DNA of 64,000 nt, taken from positions 62,001 to 126,000 of the forward strand of contig NZ_JACEMT010000052.1 in the NCBI RefSeq assembly GCF_013868415.1, given 5' to 3'. This DNA is from Marinobacterium marinum (GTDB lineage: Bacteria > Pseudomonadota > Gammaproteobacteria > Pseudomonadales > Balneatricaceae). This document shows positions 9,239 through 17,819 of this stretch, in pieces. Position 1 is the first letter of the stretch. Each line of letters starts with the position of its first letter. Under the pieces are notes generated by a model. The model was not told the origin of the DNA. It did not search any database and saw nothing but the letters and a program-made list of their open reading frames with translations. The position numbers and the translations under genes were made by a program.

Positions 9239-10144
9239 ATGAGTTTTGACAAACACCACTCGCTGATGTTTCGCATGGGCTTCGGTGGCGTATCCAACGC
9301 CGAAAACCGCCGTGCCCGCTACTGGGGCAAGCGCCTGGAGTGGCCCATGCTGCTCCTGGCATTCTGGATTCTGATTGACTGGTACCTCCGTGCCGACGGT
9401 ATTATCCGCGGCATGACGCATCAGGTCACCGATTGGGTGCTCTGGCTGGGCTTTGTGATCGAGCTGGTACTGATGCTGTCAATCGTGGATGACCGGCGGC
9501 GCTACCTGAAAAGCAACTGGATGAGCCTGGTCATTATTATTGCCGGGCTTCCCGCACTCTGGGGCGATTACGCCTTTTACCCCGGCGCTATGCGCAGCCT
9601 CCGACTCCTGGTCATGCTGGGTATTCTATTCAAGGTCTCAAAGGACCTGCGCAGCATCCTGTCCCGGCACAACCTGGGCACCACCCTGATGGTCTGCCTG
9701 CTGTTCCTGATCTTTTCGGGCTTTCTGATTGCGGCCCTGGACCCGGCCTTTGACGGTCCTCTGGACGGTATCTGGTGGGCCTGGGTCACCATGACAACCG
9801 TCGGCTACGGTGACCTGGTGCCCAGCACCGACGAGGGGCGCCTGTTCGGTTCCCTGCTGATCCTGATCGGTATTTGCATGTTCTCACTGCTGACCGCCAG
9901 CTTTTCAGTGTTCTTTATCGAAAAGGACGAGGGCCAGATTGCCGAACGGGAGCGACAGAACCTGAACCGCATCACGCGACTGGAAAACCGGCTGGAAGCC
10001 ATTGAAAAGCAACTGGAATTCATGCTGGTACTGCTGCAAACATCAAGCAGCCCCAAAAGCACACCCCCGGACAACAGCGAGACTCCACAAGCCGGGACGG
10101 ACAAGAGCGACCGCAACGATCGCCCCCGCGACGAATCCGACTAA
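9239..10144 (+). CDS. Voltage-gated-type K+ channel
   Basis: An inner-membrane ion channel of 301 residues. The selectivity filter TMTTVGYGDL (about residue 185) defines a K+ channel pore between two membrane helices. Ahead of it are helices at about 37-56, 65-85 and 98-115, and an S4-like segment (MRSLRLLVMLGILFKVSKDLR) with spaced arginines, so the plan is six-helix and voltage-sensor-like. The C-terminus is a coiled coil (ENRLEAIEKQLEFMLVLLQ) and a polar Ser/Pro/Asp tail, without a ligand-binding domain. It starts 22 bp after yqcC and converges with a K+/H+ antiporter gene. Confidence 0.85.
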   Translation: MSFDKHHSLMFRMGFGGVSNAENRRARYWGKRLEWPMLLLAFWILIDWYLRADGIIRGMTHQVTDWVLWLGFVIELVLMLSIVDDRRRYLKSNWMSLVIIIAGLPALWGDYAFYPGAMRSLRLLVMLGILFKVSKDLRSILSRHNLGTTLMVCLLFLIFSGFLIAALDPAFDGPLDGIWWAWVTMTTVGYGDLVPSTDEGRLFGSLLILIGICMFSLLTASFSVFFIEKDEGQIAERERQNLNRITRLENRLEAIEKQLEFMLVLLQTSSSPKSTPPDNSETPQAGTDKSDRNDRPRDESD

Positions 10145-10148
10145 ACGG

Positions 10149-11711
10149 TCAGATCAGCGCCTCCTCCTTGCGCCGCGCAGCCGTAAAGATATGTTCGGCC
10201 AGACCCACACCGGTTTCGGACATGGTCTGGTAGGTATGGTCGGCCCCCGCCTCCGTAATGGCATCCGCATGATCGGCAAACATGCTGTGCGCCACGATCA
10301 CACCCTCGAAACCCACTGCACGCAGCTCACGCGCCGCTGTCACCTTGGCTTCGACATCATTGGCAGCCAGAATCACATACTTCAGCTGCGGTGCACTCAA
10401 ACGTTTCCAAAGCTGCACATCTTCGGCATCGGCAAACACCACATTACGGCCGCACTCCACATGTGCCTTCACCTTGGTCGGATCCGAATCCAGCGCCACC
10501 ATCGGAATATTGCGTGGCTGCAGGTGATCATAGGCCGCCGTCCCGGTACGCCCCATACCGATTACCAAAATCTGTGCATCCCCCAGTGACAACGGCTGCT
10601 CGTCAGGGTGAAAGCCCTTGCGTTCAAAACAGCCGAGCCAGTTGCCCAGATACTCATACAGCGGATGTGCAACCCGGTACAACGGTGCCGATACCAGGAA
10701 AGACACCGATACTGCTATCGCCAGCGGTATCAACCATTCGGGAAGCACAATACTGGCCACTATCAAGCCGAATTCGCTATAGTTGGTCAGACTCAGACTG
10801 GATAGAAAGGCGCTGCGCGCGCGCAGCTTGAACATCAGCAACAGGAAGAAGAACAGTATCCCCTTCAGCGGCAGCACCACCCCCATCACCAGTGCAAAAA
10901 CCAATGCATCCATGTTTGGCAGACCACCCATGCCGATCTGCAGGAAGAAGCCAACCAGAAATACTTCCTTGATACTCCACAGCGACTGAGACAGCTCACC
11001 CGCGCGACGGTGGCCGGACAGCAGAGCACCAAACGCCAACGCCCCCAGCTCAGAGCTTAACCCGACCAGCTCGAAACCCTTGCCTCCGATAACCAGCGCC
11101 AGCAGCAGCCCAAGCAGCACCAGCAGCTCTTCATGCCCACTGAGGTCCAGCAGCTTATAGATCAGCGGTCGCAGCAATGGCAGGGCAAAGACCAGCACCG
11201 CCCAAGCCGATGGCATTTTGCCGCTGGCCAGTGCCATAACCAGCAGTGCCAGCAGGTCCTGAACGATGAGGATACCGATGGCGACTCGACCGTGAAAGGC
11301 GCGCAGCTCACGCTTGGATTCGAGTACCTTGGCCGCCAGCACCGTACTGGAAAACGACAACGCGACGCCCAGCATCAGAGCGGTGTACCATTCCACATCC
11401 ATGAACAGATACAACGCGGGCGTTAACAGGGAGATCGATATCACAAAGTGGAGCACCCCGCCGCCGATCACTTCCGGGCGCACCAGGTTCCGCACTTTGA
11501 GCTTCAACCCTACTGTAAACAACAGCAACAGTACGCCCAGATGGGCCAGATAGTTGAGTACCTTGGTCCCCTCAATGGCGATTCCGGCCACATTGCCGAC
11601 CGCCACAATGGCAAACCCGGCCGCCAGATATCCAATCAAGGGCGGCAAGCCTATCAACTTCACCCCCATCCCCAACCCGAAGGCAAAGGTGATCCAAACC
11701 GCTTCAATCAC
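10149..11711 (-). CDS. KefB/YbaL-type cation:proton antiporter with TrkA-N domain
   Basis: A 520-residue CPA2-family antiporter, probably exporting K+ in exchange for H+. About 12 membrane segments fill residues 1-350, including GLKLKVRNL and the charged GALLSGHRRAGEL loop. A cytosolic RCK/TrkA-N domain follows from about residue 385, with the dinucleotide motif ILVIGMGRTGTAAYDHL and VALDSDPTKVKAHVECG. The start is GTG at 11711, with GGAGAG 6 bases upstream. cvrA lies 71 bp upstream on the same strand, so both may share a transcript. The exact subfamily (KefB, KefC or YbaL) is unsure and no KefF/KefG partner is seen. Confidence 0.85.
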   Translation of the reverse strand: MIEAVWITFAFGLGMGVKLIGLPPLIGYLAAGFAIVAVGNVAGIAIEGTKVLNYLAHLGVLLLLFTVGLKLKVRNLVRPEVIGGGVLHFVISISLLTPALYLFMDVEWYTALMLGVALSFSSTVLAAKVLESKRELRAFHGRVAIGILIVQDLLALLVMALASGKMPSAWAVLVFALPLLRPLIYKLLDLSGHEELLVLLGLLLALVIGGKGFELVGLSSELGALAFGALLSGHRRAGELSQSLWSIKEVFLVGFFLQIGMGGLPNMDALVFALVMGVVLPLKGILFFFLLLMFKLRARSAFLSSLSLTNYSEFGLIVASIVLPEWLIPLAIAVSVSFLVSAPLYRVAHPLYEYLGNWLGCFERKGFHPDEQPLSLGDAQILVIGMGRTGTAAYDHLQPRNIPMVALDSDPTKVKAHVECGRNVVFADAEDVQLWKRLSAPQLKYVILAANDVEAKVTAARELRAVGFEGVIVAHSMFADHADAITEAGADHTYQTMSETGVGLAEHIFTAARRKEEALI

Positions 11712-11782
11712 AAACGACTCTCCATAGATCCTGCAAATGCGCGCATTAAACCATGACGTGTGAATACTGTCAGCGACAGGGA

Positions 11783-13486
11783 TCAGAATTTTAGGCCGAC
11801 GCGGCTGACTCGCCCCTCTTCCAGCGCCTTCACCACCAACTGTATGGAACCCAATGCCACCCGGTCGCCCACGACAGGCGGCGCCTGCAGGGACGCTGCC
11901 ATATAATCGGCAAGGCTGTCCGCCTTCAGCGCCTCATCCACCTCGACCCCGAAGTTTTGCGCCAACGCCTGTAACTGCACACTGCCGTTCAATTCAAACA
12001 CACCAAAGAAAGCGCGCTCCTGCAGCGCCGGAATCGACTCTACCGAACTGAACAATCGGGCCAGTGGGCGCTCCGTGGCCTCATCGCCAATCACGGCCAA
12101 CTGATCACCGCTCTGAAGCTTCAGATCTGCGGCATAGGGCTGCATGACACCGTCACGCAGAACAGCCGACACCACACAGTCCGGCGGCATACGGACGCCT
12201 TTCAATGTCCGGGGCGGGGTCCAGTGCTCGCCATCCAGCTCAAACACCATCAAGCGATGATTACGTGGCGATGACCACTCGATATTCAGACGCCTCACGG
12301 CTGCCGGTTCAGCCGGCAGCTCCAGCTTGAGCCAACGCGCCACCCGCGCCAGCGTTGCACCTTGCAACAGCAGCGACAACGTGACAATGATGAACGCGAT
12401 GATCGGAAACACGGCCGCGTGTTCAATGTCGGCCATCAAAGGAAACAGCGCCAGCACGATGGGAACCGCTCCACGGAGCCCAACCCAGGCAATGAACAGC
12501 TGCTCGCGCCAGCGAAAGCCAAACGGCCACAGGCTGAGCCCCACCGCCAGTGGTCGGGCCACCAGTATCAGCACTGCCGCCAGCGCCAACCCTTCGGGAA
12601 TGTAGTTCATTTTCTCGTGTGGTGACAGCAACAGACCCAGCATCAGGAACAGACTCAGTTGTGCCAGCCAGGCCAGGCCGTCATGTACCTGCAGAATATC
12701 GTCCATCTTGCGCAGGCCCTTGTTTCCGACCAAAATCCCCATCAAGTAGATCGCCAGAAAACCACTGCCGTCCAACAGACTTACCAGCGCAAAGACACTG
12801 AGACCCGCTGCCGTAACCAGCAGGGGATAGAAAGCGGCCTGCAGCTGCAGGTGCGGCAGAATGCGTGCCAGTATCCACCCGCCTGCCAGCCCGCCCACGG
12901 CTCCAAGCCCCATCTGCTTCACCAGCAGCAGCAACGCTTCTCCGGCCCCCGGTGGAGTCGTGCGGGTAATCAGCTCCAGCAGAATAATGGTCAGAAAAAT
13001 CGCCATGGGATCGTTACTGCCCGACTCAATCTCCAGCGTCGCACTGACACGTTCGTTCAGCCGCAGGCCGTGACTCTGCAACAGCGCGAATACAGCCGCC
13101 GCATCTGTCGAGGAAATAATAGTACCCACCAGCAATGACGGCAGCAGCGGCAGCCCCAGAATCCAGTGCGCAGCCCAGCCGGTAATGCCCGCCGTAATGA
13201 CAACACCGAAGGTTGCCAGCGACAGCGCCGGCTTCAACCCCACACGAAAGGTTTCAAAGCGCGTACGCATGCCGCCATCCAGCAAAATCACGGCCAGTGC
13301 CAGATGACCGACCAGAAAGGTGCTCTCAACGTCGGCCGACATCAATAGCCCCGCTTCCGTTTGCCCCGCCAGCAAGCCAACCCCCAGAAACAGCAACAGC
13401 ACCGGCATGCCGATGCGATTGGAAAGCGGGCTGAGCAGTATGCTGACCAGCAACATGGCGCTGGCAAACAACAGGGTCAGGATCAT
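11783..13486 (-). CDS. nhaP2: K+/H+ antiporter CvrA (NhaP2)
   Basis: A 567-residue CPA1-type antiporter of the NhaP2/CvrA group, which expels K+ or Na+ in exchange for protons at high external salt. Twelve or so membrane segments cover residues 1-385, with the conserved IILDGGMRT-like segment (AVILLDGGMRTRFETFRVGL) and SSTDAAAVFALL and LEIESGSNDPMAIFL carrying the family acidic residues. The C-terminal half has TrkA-C and transporter-associated cytosolic domains (about 395-567). I start at the ATG at 13486, which opens directly into the first membrane helix; AAAGGA lies 11 bases upstream. A TTG 33 bases earlier is less likely. Confidence 0.9.
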   Translation of the reverse strand: MILTLLFASAMLLVSILLSPLSNRIGMPVLLLFLGVGLLAGQTEAGLLMSADVESTFLVGHLALAVILLDGGMRTRFETFRVGLKPALSLATFGVVITAGITGWAAHWILGLPLLPSLLVGTIISSTDAAAVFALLQSHGLRLNERVSATLEIESGSNDPMAIFLTIILLELITRTTPPGAGEALLLLVKQMGLGAVGGLAGGWILARILPHLQLQAAFYPLLVTAAGLSVFALVSLLDGSGFLAIYLMGILVGNKGLRKMDDILQVHDGLAWLAQLSLFLMLGLLLSPHEKMNYIPEGLALAAVLILVARPLAVGLSLWPFGFRWREQLFIAWVGLRGAVPIVLALFPLMADIEHAAVFPIIAFIIVTLSLLLQGATLARVARWLKLELPAEPAAVRRLNIEWSSPRNHRLMVFELDGEHWTPPRTLKGVRMPPDCVVSAVLRDGVMQPYAADLKLQSGDQLAVIGDEATERPLARLFSSVESIPALQERAFFGVFELNGSVQLQALAQNFGVEVDEALKADSLADYMAASLQAPPVVGDRVALGSIQLVVKALEEGRVSRVGLKF

Positions 13487-13633
13487 GGTGACTGCGGTCC
13501 TTTTATGCGTGTTCAACAATTAATCTATCACAGACGCCACTTTGACTCGCCCTGCCATCTCAAAGTGCAAGAGCATGGTTGGCGGAGGAGTGCTAAAATG
13601 GCGGCCGATCTCAATATTACTGCGTGAGCGTGT

Positions 13634-14698
13634 ATGTCTGCTGAAAATACCCTGCCCGACTCCCTGACCGACCTGCTGCGTTCCACCGGTGCAGCCCTGC
13701 GCATCTTCGACATGGGCCGACGCATCAGCAAGCTGCCTCTGGAACAGTTTCGCCGTATCGAAGCGTCACTGCTTCCTTACCCCACCCCTTTCCAGCACTT
13801 GGCCTGGCTGGCGGTATTGATCTGGAACCCCAAACAACGCAACGAAAATGCGGTCTGGTTTCTGCGTCTGCCTCTGGACGAACAGGGATTGGTTGCGCCG
13901 GCAGCGCGGGACGATCTGGTCAAGCGCCTGGTGCAGAATGTCATCAACAGCCGCAATGGCCAGCCGGATGAAGATGCGCTCAAGGACAATCCGTACTCTT
14001 TCACTCCGGACCAGAGTCGCATGGCCGCCTTTCACGCACTGGCCGCCCGCGAAATGAAATCACCGGCCTCACCCCACTATGAAAGTGCTCAGGCCTGGTT
14101 CAAGGGACAACTACCGCTGGAACAGTGGCAATCCCTGGCCTATCAGGGGCTGGCCGATTTTGTCCTTCGTCTGGATCAGGACGGCAACGCCGACGCCCTG
14201 TGCGAACGCCTGCCCCTGATGCCCGCAGCCGTACTGGAAACCCTTTGCCCTCTGCTCGAGCACATACAGCCCTCCGATCCTCTGCAACAGGCACTCCTGG
14301 CACAACTGCAACAGGCACTTGCAACCGACGACAGCAATCGCGTGGCTGCACTCTGTCGAGCACTTTCCAACATCCGCGACGAGTCGAGCAAACAGCACTG
14401 GGTCATGGAAGTGCTCTCCAGCCCCCATGCACGTCAGCCCGAGGTCATCACCGTCATCGCCACTCGCTGTGAAAGCGCGCTGCTTGAGCCCCGGGTGCTC
14501 TCGGCTTTTCTGGAACAATTGGCACAGGGAGAGGCAGGACAGACCGGTTTCAGCCGTATTCTGGCCGAGTTGATGTTCATGCCGGTGCATCGAGCGCTGA
14601 TACTACAGGCATTCCGCAGCACCGAACGCAGCGAAGCCTTAAGCCGCGCAATCGGCGAAATGCTCGGCCAGGCGTTCGAAGCTCCTCGTAGCCATTGA
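13634..14698 (+). CDS. DUF3549 family protein
   Basis: A 354-residue soluble protein that I assign to DUF3549 from its opening pattern (LPDSLTDLLRSTGAALRIFDMGRRI followed by LPLEQFRRIE, FQHLAWLAVLIW and VWFLRLPLDEQG). The C-terminal half is rich in leucine- and alanine-containing helical repeats, suggesting an alpha-solenoid. No catalytic motif is evident. It is read convergently toward the lambda-P-like gene, with only 4 bp between the stops. Function unknown. Confidence 0.7.
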   Translation: MSAENTLPDSLTDLLRSTGAALRIFDMGRRISKLPLEQFRRIEASLLPYPTPFQHLAWLAVLIWNPKQRNENAVWFLRLPLDEQGLVAPAARDDLVKRLVQNVINSRNGQPDEDALKDNPYSFTPDQSRMAAFHALAAREMKSPASPHYESAQAWFKGQLPLEQWQSLAYQGLADFVLRLDQDGNADALCERLPLMPAAVLETLCPLLEHIQPSDPLQQALLAQLQQALATDDSNRVAALCRALSNIRDESSKQHWVMEVLSSPHARQPEVITVIATRCESALLEPRVLSAFLEQLAQGEAGQTGFSRILAELMFMPVHRALILQAFRSTERSEALSRAIGEMLGQAFEAPRSH

Positions 14699-14702
14699 CC
14701 GA

Positions 14703-15503
14703 CTAGCCGACGACATCCGGAAGCCTGATCGCCCGCCCCTGCTGATCCAGCTTTTGCTGCGCCTGTGCCTGCAGGCGCTTGCGAATACGGCTGCCCTGCG
14801 GCAACGTCAGGTAGTACAACAGCGTTGCTCCCTCTTCGGGCGCCAGCGCATGCTCGGTGCTGAATCGTTGGATAAAATCGGCAACCGTATTGGCCTGCTT
14901 ATCCTCCAGGGCAGGCGCTACCGGCTGATCCAGCGCTTCGCCGCCCCGTACCCGCCGACAGATGACATCATAGTGATAGCCGAAGGCCGGCAGTGCCTTG
15001 CTTTCCTCTTCACCCCTGAGCATAAACCAGCCAGTGGCGCGACCGGCATGATACACCGCCGGATGCGACCATTGGTGGCGAGTCGGATGCTCCGCATGCA
15101 GGCAGGCCTCAGCATAGGCATCACGCACTCCAGGCAGGCCGAAATCACCATTGATATCACGCAGTATCTCGATAAATTCGGCAATGCTCGGCATCCAGGC
15201 CGTGGTTTCCTTGCACCGATTGACCGCAGCCACCAACTCCGCCTCACCATAGCCTTCCAGGCTCAAGGCCCATTCACGCTTGGCCAGGCGCAGCTCGTTT
15301 TCGGTTTCGAAGCAGCTTTTGAACTTGTGCCCGTAGATCGCCATGAAACGGGCAAAGATCATGTTCACCAGTGTTTTGGTCTTGGGAGTGATGGCTTTCG
15401 AGGCCGCATCACCGGCCCCCTCACCAGTCGGTGTCCTTGATGTCCATGATGGCTGCGGTAATCCGTTTGCGTTTTTCCCGAGAATCGAAGCGGGTGTTTT
15501 CAT
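14703..15503 (-). CDS. Lambda P-like replication protein (putative helicase loader)
   Basis: A 266-residue protein with clear similarity by eye to phage lambda replication protein P, the loader of DnaB helicase: an IFARFMAIYGHKF block, then ENELRLAKREWALSLEGYG, an alternating AAVNRCKETTAWMPSIAEFIE segment, GLPGVRDAYAEAC and HPAVYHAGRATGWFMLRG, all in the lambda P order. The start at 15503 has GGGGA 9 bases upstream and overlaps the end of the DnaT-like gene by 83 bases, so translation is probably coupled. Neighbours are chromosomal genes (purU, CBS, DUF3549) with no phage structural, integrase or lysis gene, which points to a domesticated host loader. Function is inferred. Confidence 0.75.
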   Translation of the reverse strand: MKTPASILGKNANGLPQPSWTSRTPTGEGAGDAASKAITPKTKTLVNMIFARFMAIYGHKFKSCFETENELRLAKREWALSLEGYGEAELVAAVNRCKETTAWMPSIAEFIEILRDINGDFGLPGVRDAYAEACLHAEHPTRHQWSHPAVYHAGRATGWFMLRGEEESKALPAFGYHYDVICRRVRGGEALDQPVAPALEDKQANTVADFIQRFSTEHALAPEEGATLLYYLTLPQGSRIRKRLQAQAQQKLDQQGRAIRLPDVVG

Positions 15504-16290
15504 CACTACTGTTCCCCATACCTGACTGACGTTCCTGCTCATAGCGTTGCTCGCGTGCAGTCCGCGTCTGCTTCTTCACCCATTCACGCTTGACCCAGGC
15601 CAGAAACTTCTGGTCCCAGTTACTTTCTTTGCGATCCTTGTCAAGCCAATACAGCACGAACTCGTCCAGGCATTCACCGGCAAACTCGGGCGGAATGGAA
15701 TGCCGAGGCAGCATGGCATGAAACAGGTCCGACGGCTGCCAGCCCAACTGCATCGGTTGCAGCAGCTGATTACGCTCTTCGGCCTGTTCAAAAATGGCCT
15801 GGAGTTCATCCTTGTGCCGCCGCCAGCCGATACTGCCGCCGAAGGTCGGCGCCGGACCTCGCCGCTGCATCATCGATTCACGTCGTGCCGGGCGCGACGG
15901 CGGTGCATCATAGACCGGCAGTTGCCTGACCGGCTGCGGTGCCGATGTTTCATCAACCTTCGCGACGCCAGTCTCGGGCACAGCCTGTTTCTCGGGCCGC
16001 GGCAGCAACCGCAGACGTACACTGCCCCCCTGGTTGAAGTTGACCTGCAGACATCCTTGTTGTGCCAGACTTTCAGTGGCCGTACGCAAACGCGCCTCGC
16101 TCCAGAAATCGACCAGCTGCAGCCAGCGTACATGCGGCAGGAGGCACTCCACACTGCCGTCATCCTCGTGCATGCCCGCGTGACGTGCATAATCGGCGTA
16201 GAGTGTCAGCAACAGCGCCTCGTCACTGCCCAGCTCACGCGCCAGTGACGGGTAAAACAGCACCGGCGCTTCCGGCAACCAGTCACGCAT
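15421..16290 (-). CDS. DnaT / lambda O-like primosomal protein
   Basis: A 289-residue protein with two parts. The N-terminus (about 1-85) looks like a winged-helix replication-initiation domain: PVLFYPSLARELGSDEALLL and LRTATESLAQQGCLQV. After a Pro/Arg-rich linker, residues about 155-245 resemble the DnaT-type ssDNA-binding domain, ending in WDQKFLAWVKREW. The tail is charged. It starts 20 bp after the CBS gene and overlaps the lambda-P-like gene, so the pair is probably made together and may recruit DnaB. Other roles, such as PriA-dependent restart like DnaT, are possible. Confidence 0.68.
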   Translation of the reverse strand: MRDWLPEAPVLFYPSLARELGSDEALLLTLYADYARHAGMHEDDGSVECLLPHVRWLQLVDFWSEARLRTATESLAQQGCLQVNFNQGGSVRLRLLPRPEKQAVPETGVAKVDETSAPQPVRQLPVYDAPPSRPARRESMMQRRGPAPTFGGSIGWRRHKDELQAIFEQAEERNQLLQPMQLGWQPSDLFHAMLPRHSIPPEFAGECLDEFVLYWLDKDRKESNWDQKFLAWVKREWVKKQTRTAREQRYEQERQSGMGNSSDENTRFDSREKRKRITAAIMDIKDTDW

Positions 16291-16310
16291 GGTCCGGCTC
16301 GATTCTCATA

Positions 16311-16724
16311 TCAACCATCTTTGGCAAACTCCTCCACCGCCCGCAACACGTCTCGACGACTGATTTGTCCTACCAGCATTCCCTGACGCACCACGGGCAA
16401 ACGCCGCCGCTTCAACTCCATGAACCGGCGCGACACTTCCGTCAGGTCGGCATCATAGGCAATGGTATCCACTGTGGCCGTCATATAGTCGGCCACTTGG
16501 CCACCGCTGCCCATCTCTTCCTCATGATAGGTCAGCGCCAGGATCGCACCCAGGCAATCCAGCTCCGACAGCATCCCCACCAACTGCCCGGCAGCATTGA
16601 CGACCGGGGCCCCCGAGATACCATATTCCTGCAATGCCCGAATAGCATCGAACAGCCGGGTTTCCGGACGGAATGAAATCAGATTGGTTGCCATGTAATC
16701 CTGTACTTTCACAGATCTAAGCAT
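16311..16724 (-). CDS. Tandem CBS-domain protein
   Basis: A small 137-residue protein made almost only of two CBS motifs (VQDYMATNLISFRPETRLFDAI and VADYMTATVDTIAYDADLTEV), each ending in a LVGMLSELD/LVGQISRRD segment. Such Bateman modules bind adenine nucleotides and act as regulatory sensors. The ATG at 16724 is fixed by GGAGG 6 bases upstream; a longer in-frame reading upstream has no domain. It lies between purU (83 bp upstream) and the DnaT-like gene (20 bp downstream), so an adenylate signal feeding into either is conceivable but unproven. Confidence 0.85.
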   Translation of the reverse strand: MLRSVKVQDYMATNLISFRPETRLFDAIRALQEYGISGAPVVNAAGQLVGMLSELDCLGAILALTYHEEEMGSGGQVADYMTATVDTIAYDADLTEVSRRFMELKRRRLPVVRQGMLVGQISRRDVLRAVEEFAKDG

Positions 16725-16807
16725 GCCCCGCCTCCAGCTTTCCAACGCGGCCGAGCCAAACCGGCACCGCCCTGACTTTATATTAGCCCAGTCCCCCGGC
16801 TCTACCA

Positions 16808-17677
16808 TCAGGCAAAGACGACGGTCTTGTTCCCGTATACCAAAACCCGATCTTCCAGGTGCCAGCGCAAGCCACGTGCCAGTACCGTTTTCTCCACGTC
16901 ACGACCCAGGCGTACCATATCTTCCGGCAGATCACGATGACTGATGCGGGTAACATCCTGATCGATGATCGGCCCTGCATCCAAATCCTGCGTCACAAAA
17001 TGACAGGTAGCACCAATCAGCTTGACCCCCCGTTCATGGGCCTGATGATAGGGCTTGGCACCGGCAAAGGACGGCAGGAAGCTGTGGTGAATGTTAATGA
17101 TCTTGTGCGGATAGCGCTCGCACAGATCCGGCGGCAAGATCTGCATGTAGCGCGCCAATACCACGGCATCGGCTTCATGCGCTTCAATCAGGCGGTTCAC
17201 CTCGGCAAAGTGAGGTTCCTTGTTGCTCGGATCCACCGGTACGTGATGATAGGGAATACCATGCCACTCGACCATGGAACGCAGATCATCATGGTTCGAA
17301 ATTACACAGGGTATTTCGCAGAACAGCTCGTTACTGTGAAAGCGGTACAACAGGTCGGCCAGACAGTGTGATTCTCGGCTGGCCATCAGTACGACACGCT
17401 TGGGACGAGCCGAATCCCGGATTTCCCAATCCATCTGGAAAGACGCGGCAATCGGCTCGAACGCCTTTCTCAGTTCATCCAGTGTAAACGGCAGACTGCT
17501 GGCGTCGATCTCGACTCGCATGAAGAAACAGCCCGTACTGGCATCGGAATGCTGATTGGCGTCGGTGATCGAGCCGCCATGGCTGGAGATAAAATTACTG
17601 ACCATTGATACAATGCCCACGCGGTCCGGGCAGGAAAGAACCAAACGGTAACGGCGTTCCATATACTGTGCTCGCAT
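16808..17677 (-). CDS. purU: Formyltetrahydrofolate deformylase
   Basis: PurU hydrolyses 10-formyl-tetrahydrofolate to formate and tetrahydrofolate, balancing one-carbon units. The 289-residue protein has an N-terminal ACT domain (RYRLVLSCPDRVGIVSMVSNF) and a formyltransferase-like domain with the catalytic INIHHSFLPSFAGAKPYHQA (about residue 205) and HFVTQDLDAGPIIDQDV. The Asp of LDAGPII and the His of HHSFLPS are intact. The start at 17677 lacks a strong ribosome binding site; an ATG 15 bases downstream is an alternative. It heads the leftward set CBS - DnaT-like - lambda-P-like. Confidence 0.95.
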   Translation of the reverse strand: MRAQYMERRYRLVLSCPDRVGIVSMVSNFISSHGGSITDANQHSDASTGCFFMRVEIDASSLPFTLDELRKAFEPIAASFQMDWEIRDSARPKRVVLMASRESHCLADLLYRFHSNELFCEIPCVISNHDDLRSMVEWHGIPYHHVPVDPSNKEPHFAEVNRLIEAHEADAVVLARYMQILPPDLCERYPHKIINIHHSFLPSFAGAKPYHQAHERGVKLIGATCHFVTQDLDAGPIIDQDVTRISHRDLPEDMVRLGRDVEKTVLARGLRWHLEDRVLVYGNKTVVFA

Positions 17678-17819
17678 CCAGTCTCTAGATCCAAAGTCGA
17701 ATCCACCATTCTAACAGCAGCATCGCACTCTCGACAGCATTGTTACCCGCATCATCATTATCCGCCTGAACAACAGTTGCGTTACACTGGGCGCCTGGCT
17801 GTTGAAAGGAGAGCTGTAG

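Noticed and set aside
14703-16290. A prophage remnant as explanation for the lambda O/P-like genes
   Set aside because: No integrase, attachment-site repeat, lysis or structural gene lies within the flanking 10 kb, and base composition looks like that of the neighbours.
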